Source: Halogranum rubrum (GTDB taxonomy: Archaea; Halobacteriota; Halobacteria; Halobacteriales; Haloferacaceae). Taken from it: a stretch of 64,000 bases of DNA. Under the pieces are notes generated by a model. It saw only the letters and a program-made list of their open reading frames with translations. It did no database searches and was not told where the DNA came from. Positions 35,746 to 44,566 of this stretch are shown piece after piece. How positions within the stretch are numbered: the first letter of the stretch is position 1; the number at the start of each line of letters is the position of its first letter. Position numbers and translations under genes: made by a program. The stretch spans positions 89,964-153,963 of the forward strand of contig NZ_FOTC01000004.1 of assembly GCF_900114455.1 (NCBI RefSeq), given 5' to 3'.

Positions 35746-37182
35746 ATGCGTTCTGCCAGCCCTAACGTCCTGTTCGTGATGACGGACCAACAGCGGTTCG
35801 ACACGATTCGGGCACTCGGTAACAGCCGAATCTACACGCCGAACATCGACCGCCTCGTCGGACGAGGCGTCTCGTTCACGAACGCCTACTCGGCGGACCC
35901 GATCTGTATTCCGGCTAGACACACCATCCGAACCGGCTGTGAAGCGGTGACGACTGGCTATCTCGGAAACGAGAAACGCGATGCGACACACCTCGAAGAC
36001 CGCTGTGGTCCCTTCCTCGCACGCGCGATGGGTGCTCGTGGCTACCGGACGTTCCTCGTCGGAAAGTACCACGCCCACCCTCGTGATATCGACCTCGGCT
36101 ACGACACTCGCCTCAGCGTCGAAGCGTACAGAGCCGACACCGGTCACGAGGTCAAGACGACTGCCCGTCAAGGGGCGATGGTGCATCTCCCCCAGCAGAA
36201 TACGCTTCCGAGAGACTCGAACTACGAGGCGTGGATGACCGACCGCGCGGTCGAGTGTATCGAACGAGAGAGCGAAGAGCCGTTCTTCGGACTCGTCTCG
36301 TACGAACCACCGCACCCGCCGTTCGCACCGTCGGCACCGTTCGACCGGATGTACGACCCCGACAGGCTCTCGAACCCAGTGAAAGGGGACCCGGACGTCG
36401 ACCACATGGACGAGAAGATTCCAGCCCAGAACGATCACTTCTGGACCACACGCGACGGCGGTATCGACGACACGATCGTCCGGGTCATCAAAGCGTACTA
36501 CTACGGGATGATTTCGGAAGTCGACCGTCATATCGGCCGTCTAATCGACGCTGTCGAGGGACGCGAGGACGGTGACAACACCCTCGTCTGTTTCTTCTCT
36601 GACCACGGCGAACTTCTCGGTGACCACCGTGGATGGGAGAAGTCGTCGTTCTTCGAGTCGTCGTGTCGCGTCCCGTTTCTCGTGAGTTGGCCGGCGGAAC
36701 TCCCGCGCGGAGAACGGCGCGACGACCTCGTCACGCTGACCGACCTGTTCGGAATCGCGACGACGGCCGCCGGAGAACCGAATCTACGGGACGGTGTCGA
36801 CGTCCTCGGCGTGATACGCGGCGACGCCGAACCGCGTGAGCGGCTGTTCGGCTACCACCGTACCCCACGGTTGCCGCCGAACTTCACCGCGATGGTTCGA
36901 GAAGAAGACTGGAAGTACGTCTTCATGCGCAACGGCGGCCGAGAGCAGTTGTTCGACCTCTCGACGGATCCCAACGAACTCGACGAGTGCAGCGACGCGT
37001 TTCCCGAGAAGACGGCCGCTCTTCGGGCGGCACTCGTGGAGAAACTGACCGCCGAAGGACAGACCGAGTTCGTCGAGAACGGACGGCTTCGTCGTGCGCC
37101 CTACCAGCAAATCGACATGGGGCGGTTGGTCCGCAAGCCGTATCCGGAGGCCCCGGAGGACGTACTGGCAGAGTTAGAGTGA
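35746..37182 (+). CDS. Sulfatase, formylglycine-dependent
   Basis: A 478-residue sulfatase. PNVLFVMTDQQRFDT (6-20) gives metal-site Asp residues, CIPAR (54-58) is the CxPxR motif, and GKYHAHP, FFSDHGELLGDH and a C-terminal GYHRTPRLPPNFTAMVREEDWKY segment follow in family order. No signal peptide, so cytoplasmic. It belongs to the heparan/choline-sulfatase-like branch rather than the large arylsulfatase branch of the gene at 11358. Placed between a rhamnogalacturonan lyase and the GH115 gene, it suggests that the imported glycan is sulfated or that sulfate esters come with it. The maturation enzyme is not in the window. Confidence 0.92.
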   Translation: MRSASPNVLFVMTDQQRFDTIRALGNSRIYTPNIDRLVGRGVSFTNAYSADPICIPARHTIRTGCEAVTTGYLGNEKRDATHLEDRCGPFLARAMGARGYRTFLVGKYHAHPRDIDLGYDTRLSVEAYRADTGHEVKTTARQGAMVHLPQQNTLPRDSNYEAWMTDRAVECIERESEEPFFGLVSYEPPHPPFAPSAPFDRMYDPDRLSNPVKGDPDVDHMDEKIPAQNDHFWTTRDGGIDDTIVRVIKAYYYGMISEVDRHIGRLIDAVEGREDGDNTLVCFFSDHGELLGDHRGWEKSSFFESSCRVPFLVSWPAELPRGERRDDLVTLTDLFGIATTAAGEPNLRDGVDVLGVIRGDAEPRERLFGYHRTPRLPPNFTAMVREEDWKYVFMRNGGREQLFDLSTDPNELDECSDAFPEKTAALRAALVEKLTAEGQTEFVENGRLRRAPYQQIDMGRLVRKPYPEAPEDVLAELE

Positions 37183-37187
37183 GGCTG

Positions 37188-39110
37188 TCAGTCCGACCGC
37201 GCGACTCGGTCGACGAACGCCTCGGGTAAGTCGTCGACTTCGCCCGCCTGCACCTTCCAGAGGTTCGCGTACAGTCCGTCCGCCTGCAGTAGCTCCTCGT
37301 GGTCCCCGCGTTCGACGATTTCACCGTTCTCTAAGACGAGAATCGTGTCCGCCCCTTTCACCGTCGAGAGACGGTGAGCGATGAGAAACGTCGTCCGGTC
37401 GGCCGTAATCCGATCTAGCGACCGTTGGATGAGCATCTCCGTCTCGGTGTCGACGTCGCTCGTCGCTTCGTCGAAGACGAGCACTTCGGGGTCCGTGAGA
37501 ATGACGCGGGCGATGGCGATGCGCTGGCGTTGGCCACCCGAGAGCTTCACGCCCTGCTCTCCGACCTCCGTCTCGTACCCGTGTCTCAGGTCGGTGATGA
37601 ACCCGTGGGCTTCGGCCGCCTTCGCGGCTTCGACGACTGCCTCGTCCTCGGCGACGGCGAACGTCCCGTAGGTGATGTTCTCGCGAATCGTGCCGCCGAA
37701 GAGGTAGTTCTCCTGGCTCACGTAGCCGATGGCATCGCGGAGACTCGACAGTGAGAGCGTCCGGACGTCGTGGCCGTCGAGTGCGACACGTCCGTCGTCC
37801 ACGTCGTACATCCGCATCAGCAGTTGCAGGACGGTCGACTTCCCGGCCCCCGTGGGACCGACGAGCGCAACCGTCTCTCCAGGGTCGACTTCGAAGTCGA
37901 TGCCCGTGAGTACGGGGTCGTCTCCCGCGTCGTAACCGAACGTCACGTCGTCGTACGCGACGCGTCCGTCCGGAGCGGTCAGGTCTCGGGCGTCCGGCGG
38001 GTCGTCGACGCCGACGGGCATCTCCTGCAGGCCGACGACGCGCTTCCCGGAGGCGCGGGCGTTCTCGTACTGCTCGATGAACACCGCAATCTGTTTGAGC
38101 GGGCCGGTGAATCGCTGGCTCATGAAGAGGAACGTCACCAGCGCGCCGACGGTGAGCGTCCCCGAGAGCAACGGAGGCGGCCCGACGACGACCCAGTAGC
38201 CGCCGACGAGGAACGTCACGGCGAACGAGGCGTTCGTGACCAGGCTACTCCCGGGGTGATACACCGTGGCGAGTTTGATTCGGTCCCAGTTCGTCTCGAA
38301 GTAGCGGTAGGAGACGTCGGCGACTCGTTCGGACTCGTAGGGTTCGGTGGCCATCGTCTTGATGAGGTCGATACCTCCGAGGTTGTTCTCCAATCGAGTG
38401 TTCATCGCGCCGACGCTCCCGCGAATCGCGTCGTAGACCGGTTCCACTCGGCGCATGAACCAGAGGGTGAACAGCGTGAGCAGCGGCACGGCGAGAAGTG
38501 TGATGACCGCGAGTTGCCAGTTGAGATAGACCAGAAACGCCGTGATGCCGACGAGCACGGTGACGATTCGCACCGCCCTCGTGAGCGCGTCGTCGAAGAA
38601 CTGCTCGAAGTTCGAGATATCGTTGTTGAGGATGCTCATCAGCTCGCCTTTCTGCTGGTTGTCGAAAAAGGCCATATCCAGCCGCTGCAGTTTGTCGTAC
38701 GTGTTCGTCCGCACGACGTACATCAGGTGGTGACTGTAGTAGTCCGTCGTGAGCATCCGGACCGTAGAGAGCACCGCCGTCAGCGCGAAACAGCCGAAGA
38801 TGAGCGCGAACGAGAACCATAGTTGATCGATTCTCGCGGAGGGAATCCACGCCTCGGGAACGAACGGCAACTGATACGCCGTCTGCTGGGTGAACACGGC
38901 GTCGATAGCGACACCCAAGACGAACGGCGGGACGAGCGACGCCAACCGCTCGAACAGCCCCGTGAAGAGTCCGACGCCGAAGTAGCCGAGTCGGTCGGTC
39001 CCAAACGCCGAAAAGAGCCTCCAAAGAGGTCGCTCGACACCGTCTCGGTACCACTCGAAGGTATGGCTCTCGTCGGTCACGTCCCGTCTCTCGATGTGGG
39101 ATGGTGACAT
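37188..39110 (-). CDS. ABC transporter, fused permease/ATPase (MsbA/MdlB exporter type)
   Basis: A 640-residue half-transporter with six membrane helices (about 40-340) and a C-terminal ATPase. Walker A GPTGAGKST lies near residue 415, signature LSGGQRQR and Walker B VLVFDEATSD follow, and a REGR-type H-loop AHRLSTVKGAD ends the core. Such homodimers usually export lipids, drugs or peptides. In some organisms half-transporters import or export glycans. It sits among carbohydrate genes, tail to tail (5 bases) with the sulfatase and divergent from GH115. Whether it belongs to the sugar pathway or is a bystander is unclear. Confidence 0.92.
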   Translation of the reverse strand: MSPSHIERRDVTDESHTFEWYRDGVERPLWRLFSAFGTDRLGYFGVGLFTGLFERLASLVPPFVLGVAIDAVFTQQTAYQLPFVPEAWIPSARIDQLWFSFALIFGCFALTAVLSTVRMLTTDYYSHHLMYVVRTNTYDKLQRLDMAFFDNQQKGELMSILNNDISNFEQFFDDALTRAVRIVTVLVGITAFLVYLNWQLAVITLLAVPLLTLFTLWFMRRVEPVYDAIRGSVGAMNTRLENNLGGIDLIKTMATEPYESERVADVSYRYFETNWDRIKLATVYHPGSSLVTNASFAVTFLVGGYWVVVGPPPLLSGTLTVGALVTFLFMSQRFTGPLKQIAVFIEQYENARASGKRVVGLQEMPVGVDDPPDARDLTAPDGRVAYDDVTFGYDAGDDPVLTGIDFEVDPGETVALVGPTGAGKSTVLQLLMRMYDVDDGRVALDGHDVRTLSLSSLRDAIGYVSQENYLFGGTIRENITYGTFAVAEDEAVVEAAKAAEAHGFITDLRHGYETEVGEQGVKLSGGQRQRIAIARVILTDPEVLVFDEATSDVDTETEMLIQRSLDRITADRTTFLIAHRLSTVKGADTILVLENGEIVERGDHEELLQADGLYANLWKVQAGEVDDLPEAFVDRVARSD

Positions 39111-39278
39111 ATGGCTTTACCTTCCCGCTATTTTCACCGTAGTCTCGTAGTCGTACCGCTTCGGTCCGGCCGACAGCCGACGGAACTCGACGACGAGTCG
39201 TCTCTGACCTCGGAGCTGTACGACCGGTGGTCCGAGAACAGGGAGAAGCTTTGTGTGCCCGCTGAGAGAGATGCGTGT

Positions 39279-42146
39279 ATGATTAGCAACACTCCCGTCT
39301 CTGACGGAGTGCAACTCGTCTCAGACGGCGTTACAGCGGACGTATACGTCGACGAGAGCGACGCCGACGTCGTGAACATCGCCGCCGAAGATTTCCGAGC
39401 GGACGTCGAGCGAGTCACAGACTATCGACCCGAACTCGTCACCACACTCGACGACCTCTCGTCTATCGCCGTTATCGTCGGAACGGTCAGAAGCGCCGAG
39501 GGCATCCATCGCTGTCTGGACGACTGTGACGGCGTCGACGTCGAGGCGTTAGCCGACGAACGAGAGAGTTTCGTCATTCAGACGGTCGAGGACCCGCTTC
39601 CGAACGTTCGTTCTGCCGTCCTGATTCTCGGGAGCGACCGACGCGGAACCGCGTTCGGCGTCTACGAACTGTCGAAGCAGGTCGGTGTCTCGCCGTGGTA
39701 CTGGTGGGCGGACGTCGCTCCCGACAGTCAGGAGACGGTCGTCGTCGAACCCGGTACGTATCGCTACGGCCCGCCATCGGTCGCGTACCGTGGAGTCTTC
39801 CTCAACGACGAGGACTGGGGCCTCCGACCGTGGGCGTCCGAGACGTTTGCGCCGGAAGAGGCCGCCGAGCGACCCGGACTCGGGCCGACGACCTACGCCA
39901 AGATTTTCGAACTCCTGCTCCGACTCAAGGCGAACACGGTTTGGCCCGCGATGCATCCGGGGACGAAGGCGTTCTACCGCTACCCCGAGAACGCCGACAT
40001 CGCCGACCAGTACGCTATCGTCGTCGGGACCTCACACTGTGAGCCGATGCACCGGAACAACGTCGACGAGTGGGAGGAGTCGTTCGGCGAGTGGAACTAC
40101 GCGACCAACCGCGGCCGCGTGCTGGAGTACTGGCGCACACGGGTCGAGTCGGTCTCGGCGTACGAGAACGTCTTCACGCTCGGGATGCGCGGCATCCACG
40201 ACTCGGGGATGCCGGGCGGCGACACGGAACCGGAGACCCGCGAGTTACTTCAGGCGGTCCTCGACGACCAGCGACAGCTGTTGGCGACGACGCACGACCG
40301 CCCAGTCGAAGCGATTCCACAGGTGTTCTGCCCGTACAAGGAGGTCCTCGACCTCTATCGGAGCGGGCTCGACGTCCCCGACGACGTCTGTCTGATGTGG
40401 CCAGACGATAGCCACGGCTATCTCCGTGAGCTCCCGACCGAAACAGAGCGGGCGCGAGCCGGCGGGTCGGGTGTCTACTACCACCTCTCCTACTGGGGCC
40501 GTCCACACGACTACCTCTGGCTGTCGAGCGTCCCGCTCGGCGTCGTCTCGACGGAGATGCAGAAGGCGTACGACGCCGGGGCGCGGGAGTGCTGGGTGGT
40601 GAACGTCGGCGACATCAAGCCGACCGAGAAGGAACTGGAGTTCTTCCTCGACCTCGCGTGGGACGTCGACCTCGGTGGTCACGAGTCACCAACCGCGTGG
40701 CTGTCCGACTGGGCGGCCCGTGAGTTCGGCGACGCCCACGCCGGCGAGGTTGCCGACATCCTGTCCGAGTACTACCGACTTTCGCTCGCCCGTAAACCCG
40801 AGCACATGGGTTGGTCGAGAGTGTATCCCGACACACAGCCCGGCGACCCCGAGTTCAGCTTCACCCACGCGGGCGACGAGGCTCACCGTCGACTGCGGGC
40901 GTTCGCCGACCTTGCCGAGCGGGCGGAAGCAGTCTACGATGCACTCCCGGCGGCACGACAGCCGAGTTTCTACCAGTTGGTGCTGTACCAACTGCGGTGC
41001 AGCGCCGCGATGTCCGAGAAGTATCTCCACGCGGCGCGAAGCCGCTTCTACGCCGACCACGGGCGTGTGAGTGCGAACCGATACGCCGACGCCGCGTTGG
41101 ATGCGCACGACCGAATCCGAGCGGAGACCGACCACTACAACGAGACGCTGCTCGACGGTAAGTGGGACGGGATGATGTGCGCCTCACCGCGGGACCTCCC
41201 CGTCTTCGACCCACCCGAGGTGGACCGGGTCACACCGAACGAAGGTTCGGCACTCGGCGTCGCCGTCGAAGGACGTCGCCACCCACTCGACGGTGGCGCA
41301 GAGCCCGATGGAGTCCACGGGAAGTTGCCGACGTTCCACGCCGACGTCGAGCGTACGCACTTCGTCGACCTGTTCAACCGCGGTGACACACCGTTCGGAT
41401 GGGCGGCGGCGACGAGTCACGACTGGATCGACCTCGGCGACGAGACGGGGACCGTCGCCGACGAACGTCGCCTCCGGATCAGCGTCGACTGGGAGGCGAT
41501 GCTCGAAACTCGGGAGAAGGGGACGATAACGGTCACTGGCGCGGGTGCGACGTATCGAATCGGCGTCGAGGCAAGCCGATCGACACACGACTCCGAGCGA
41601 GACGTAGCCGCAGACTTCGTCGAGGTGGACGGCGTCGTCGCCATCGAAGCCGAACACGCCAGTCGGACGACGACGGGGTCGCCCGGGCGGTGGGTGTCCT
41701 GTGACGCTCCCGGTCGGCTCTCGGGGGCGACCGTGTGCACCGAGCCGACGCGCTTTCCGAGTCACGACTCACGCGCCACCGCTCCGTGTCTCGAATACGA
41801 CGTCGCACTCGACTCGTACGGGACGGCGACCGTCGACGTGCAGTGTCTCCCCACACAGGCGCTGAACGACCATCGAGACCTCCGGTACGCCGTCGCGTTC
41901 GACGACGGTCCTCGAACTGTCGTCTCTGTCGACCCGGAGGGCGACGAACACCACCCGGAGTGGCAAGCGAACGTGTTGCGCGGCGCTGCAATCGGCACGT
42001 CCGAACACGACGTCGACGCCGCCGAAGCACACACGCTCCGGCTGTGGGCGCTCGACCCCGGACTCGTCGTCGACCGAGTCGTCGTCTACACCGACGCCGA
42101 GCGAGCGACGTACCTCGGTCCGCGCGAGACGGCCATCGACGACTGA
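39279..42146 (+). CDS. Xylan alpha-1,2-glucuronidase, GH115
   Basis: A 955-residue enzyme, the normal GH115 length. An N-terminal alpha/beta domain (SAVLILGSDRRGTAFGVYEL), then the TIM-barrel segment with WADVAP, YRGVFLNDEDWGLRPWA, LLLRLKANTVWPAMHPG and GMRGIHDSGMPGG, which are GH115 hallmarks, then helical and C-terminal beta-sandwich domains. GH115 enzymes release (4-O-methyl-)glucuronic acid from internal or terminal xylose of glucuronoxylan; arabinogalactan-active members also occur. No signal peptide, so it acts on imported oligomers. ATG 39279 is chosen because the open frame upstream overlaps the divergent transporter's promoter region. Mannonate dehydratase follows by 82 bases. Confidence 0.92.
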   Translation: MISNTPVSDGVQLVSDGVTADVYVDESDADVVNIAAEDFRADVERVTDYRPELVTTLDDLSSIAVIVGTVRSAEGIHRCLDDCDGVDVEALADERESFVIQTVEDPLPNVRSAVLILGSDRRGTAFGVYELSKQVGVSPWYWWADVAPDSQETVVVEPGTYRYGPPSVAYRGVFLNDEDWGLRPWASETFAPEEAAERPGLGPTTYAKIFELLLRLKANTVWPAMHPGTKAFYRYPENADIADQYAIVVGTSHCEPMHRNNVDEWEESFGEWNYATNRGRVLEYWRTRVESVSAYENVFTLGMRGIHDSGMPGGDTEPETRELLQAVLDDQRQLLATTHDRPVEAIPQVFCPYKEVLDLYRSGLDVPDDVCLMWPDDSHGYLRELPTETERARAGGSGVYYHLSYWGRPHDYLWLSSVPLGVVSTEMQKAYDAGARECWVVNVGDIKPTEKELEFFLDLAWDVDLGGHESPTAWLSDWAAREFGDAHAGEVADILSEYYRLSLARKPEHMGWSRVYPDTQPGDPEFSFTHAGDEAHRRLRAFADLAERAEAVYDALPAARQPSFYQLVLYQLRCSAAMSEKYLHAARSRFYADHGRVSANRYADAALDAHDRIRAETDHYNETLLDGKWDGMMCASPRDLPVFDPPEVDRVTPNEGSALGVAVEGRRHPLDGGAEPDGVHGKLPTFHADVERTHFVDLFNRGDTPFGWAAATSHDWIDLGDETGTVADERRLRISVDWEAMLETREKGTITVTGAGATYRIGVEASRSTHDSERDVAADFVEVDGVVAIEAEHASRTTTGSPGRWVSCDAPGRLSGATVCTEPTRFPSHDSRATAPCLEYDVALDSYGTATVDVQCLPTQALNDHRDLRYAVAFDDGPRTVVSVDPEGDEHHPEWQANVLRGAAIGTSEHDVDAAEAHTLRLWALDPGLVVDRVVVYTDAERATYLGPRETAIDD

Positions 42147-42196
42147 GTTCGTTCGAGTCCGCCCGTTCACCGCACGGAGACGAGCCCCGAACCGGA

Positions 42197-42204
42197 GCTT
42201 TTTG
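42197..42204 (+). promoter_or_regulatory. TATA element of the mannonate dehydratase gene
   Basis: GCTTTTTG about 28 bases before the ATG at 42229. Confidence 0.5.
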
Positions 42205-42228
42205 TCCCCGCTCGACGGTCATACGAAT

Positions 42229-43296
42229 ATGACACAGCCCACGTCTGACTCGGGAACGGCGGCCGGTTCGAACGTCCGCGTCGGTGTCCGGACCCGCTCG
42301 CTCGCCGATGCTCGACTCCAGTTCGTCCGCCAACTCGGTGCGACGGACGTCTTCGTCGACCACGCCGACGTCGAGGAGGAACCCGACGACTTCAACGACC
42401 GCGACGGCGGGGAGACGCTCGCCGTCGGACGCGACAGGATTCCGACGGTCGAAGAACTCGTCACCGCTCGCGAACGAGTCGAAGCGGCCGGTCTCTCGCT
42501 GACGGGTATCCAGTCGCTCCCCTACTCGCTCTACGGCGACATCATGTTCGGTCGCGACGGGGCCGACACGGCGCTCGACCAGATCACGACGCTGATTCGG
42601 AACCTCGGGGAAGCAGGGGTCCCGATTCTCGGCTACCAGTGGAACCCGCGTGGCGTCGTCCCGATGCGAACGACACCGGTGACGCTCCGCGGTGAGGCGG
42701 TCGGAACCGCCTTCGACCTCGACGAACTCGACGACCCCGACGCGCTCGCACCGGGTCTCGACAGGGCATACACCGAGGCAGAGTTCTGGGACAACTACGA
42801 GCGGTTCCTCGAAACCGTCCTCCCGGTCGCCGAGGAGGCGGGCGTGCGACTCGCGCTCCACCCCGTCGACCCTCCGGTGCTGGAGTCGTTGGGTGGCATC
42901 CCGAGACTCTTCCGCAACGTCGAGAACTTCGAGCGGGCGATGGATCTCGTGCCGAGCGACAACCACGGCCTGAAGCTCTGTCTCGGTTGTTTCTCACAGA
43001 TGGGCGAGGACGTCGAGGCAGTGCTCAGACGCTTCGGTGAACGCGACGACATCGTCTTCATCCACTTCCGCGACGTCGTCGGGACCGTCCCGAAGTTCCA
43101 CGAGACGTTCGTCGACGAGGGGAACTTCCACACCGCCGACGTCGTTCGGACGCTCGACGACATCGGCTACGACGGCGTCGTGATTCCAGACCACGTCCCG
43201 AAGATGGCCGGGGACGACGACTGGCGACATCGAGCGCGTGCGTTCACCGTCGGCTACCTCCGCGGTGTCGTCGACAGCGTCGCGTCCGAACGCTGA
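42229..43296 (+). CDS. uxuA: D-mannonate dehydratase
   Basis: A 355-residue UxuA-family TIM-barrel enzyme. Metal and catalytic residues are visible in LALHPVDPP (His), KLCLGCFSQMG (Cys), FIHFRDVVGT (His) and VIPDHVPKM (Asp/His), matching mannonate dehydratases. The reaction is D-mannonate to 2-keto-3-deoxygluconate in the glucuronate pathway, in the cytoplasm. It directly follows the alpha-glucuronidase gene, so glucuronate freed by GH115 would end here. The isomerase and fructuronate reductase needed before it are not obvious in the window, though one of the dehydrogenases could supply mannonate. It has its own TATA element. Confidence 0.9.
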   Translation: MTQPTSDSGTAAGSNVRVGVRTRSLADARLQFVRQLGATDVFVDHADVEEEPDDFNDRDGGETLAVGRDRIPTVEELVTARERVEAAGLSLTGIQSLPYSLYGDIMFGRDGADTALDQITTLIRNLGEAGVPILGYQWNPRGVVPMRTTPVTLRGEAVGTAFDLDELDDPDALAPGLDRAYTEAEFWDNYERFLETVLPVAEEAGVRLALHPVDPPVLESLGGIPRLFRNVENFERAMDLVPSDNHGLKLCLGCFSQMGEDVEAVLRRFGERDDIVFIHFRDVVGTVPKFHETFVDEGNFHTADVVRTLDDIGYDGVVIPDHVPKMAGDDDWRHRARAFTVGYLRGVVDSVASER

Positions 43297-43315
43297 GGCC
43301 GGACCTCCGAGACCG

Positions 43316-44401
43316 TTAACGCGTCTCGATTTCGACCCGTTCGCCCGTCTCGTCCGACCGGTGAATTGCCTCGACGACCGTCATATCGAAGAGGCCGTGT
43401 TCGCCGTCGGGATGAATCTCGGCGTCGCCGAGTAGTCGGTCGGCGAAGTAGTCGAACTCGTACTCCATCTCGTCGACTTCGTCCAGTTCCGTGTGTTCGA
43501 CGTCGACCGAGAGGTCGCCCTTCTTTACGTGCAGTTGACACTCACCGTGGAACGCGGGACTGAGCTCCAACTGACCCTCGGTTCCGGTTATCCGGAGCAT
43601 CGTGTCCTGTTGGGCGTTCTGTGAGGCCGTCGAGACCATCTGTATCCCGTCGCCGAAGTCGAGCATGAACGAGGCGCGTTCGTCGTCCAACCCCTCGAAC
43701 GCCTCGTGTTCGGAGTAGAGTTGGGCTTGGACAGAACGCGGGTCTCGGTCGAGGAGGAAACGGGCCGTGTTGATGGAGTAGATTCCGAGGTCCATCACCG
43801 ACGTGCCGTAGCCCGTGAGGTCGGGGTTCAGTCGCCACTGGTCGGGGTCCGGGATCATCTCCAGCAACGGCTGGGAGTTGTTGCCGTAGACGTACACGGG
43901 GTCGCCGATGAACCCCGACTCGACGAGTTCGCGGGCGCGGCGAACCGCCGGTTCTGTCTGCATCCGATAGGCGACCATCAACGGAACGTCTGCCGTGTCG
44001 CAGGCGTCGACCATCCGCTCGGCGCGCTCGACGTCGGCCTCCATCGGTTTCTCACAGAGCACGCCCTTGCCGAGTCTCGCCGCCGTCTCGGCGTATTCGA
44101 GGTGGTAGGCGTTCGGCGTCGCGATGTACACCACGTCGTACTCGTCGGCGGCGACACCGTCGTGGAACTCGTCGTACGTGATTCCGGTCTCGACGTCGCT
44201 CGTCTGGGCGATGCGCTCGGCTTTCTCTTTCGAACTACTCACCAGCGTCGTCACTTCGCAGAGTGACGAGGCCTCGATGGCCGGAATCGCCACGTCGGTC
44301 GTCCACCACCCCAGTCCGACCAGCGCGTAGCGAACCGTCCCCTCGGACTGGGTCTTCCAATCTTGCTCGTCGTACCGTTCGAGCCAGTTGTCGAGTGTCA
44401 T
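43316..44401 (-). CDS. Gfo/Idh/MocA oxidoreductase, probable D-xylose 1-dehydrogenase (Gfo6-like)
   Basis: A 361-residue protein with an N-terminal Rossmann domain (RYALVGLGWWTTDVAIPA, about 23-40), the EKP motif in VLCEKPMEADVE and the C-terminal alpha/beta sheet domain with YGTSVMDLGIYSINTARFLL. The GLGWWTTDVAIPA start is, from memory, that of haloarchaeal NADP-dependent D-xylose dehydrogenases, the first step of oxidative xylose degradation to xylonolactone. This fits the xac-like dehydratase genes 20 kb away. It could also oxidise L-arabinose or another aldose. Convergent with mannonate dehydratase, 19 bases apart. Confidence 0.87.
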   Translation of the reverse strand: MTLDNWLERYDEQDWKTQSEGTVRYALVGLGWWTTDVAIPAIEASSLCEVTTLVSSSKEKAERIAQTSDVETGITYDEFHDGVAADEYDVVYIATPNAYHLEYAETAARLGKGVLCEKPMEADVERAERMVDACDTADVPLMVAYRMQTEPAVRRARELVESGFIGDPVYVYGNNSQPLLEMIPDPDQWRLNPDLTGYGTSVMDLGIYSINTARFLLDRDPRSVQAQLYSEHEAFEGLDDERASFMLDFGDGIQMVSTASQNAQQDTMLRITGTEGQLELSPAFHGECQLHVKKGDLSVDVEHTELDEVDEMEYEFDYFADRLLGDAEIHPDGEHGLFDMTVVEAIHRSDETGERVEIETR

Positions 44402-44566
44402 ACGCCCCCATCACCACCGTAGGGCAAAAGGATTCGGTGGCGAAGCGCCCGACTAGACCGCGACTGTCGGCTGTAGTCTCCCTTCGCCACGGTCACGAGA
44501 CGAACTCGGCCGCCCACACGGGGATGACGACGCTCTCGCCGCGTCGGGCGAAGGGTAGAAGAGCGG

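Noticed and set aside
41533-42966. Minus-strand open frame of 477 codons
   Set aside because: Runs antisense across the end of GH115 and most of mannonate dehydratase; Arg-rich and without family features.
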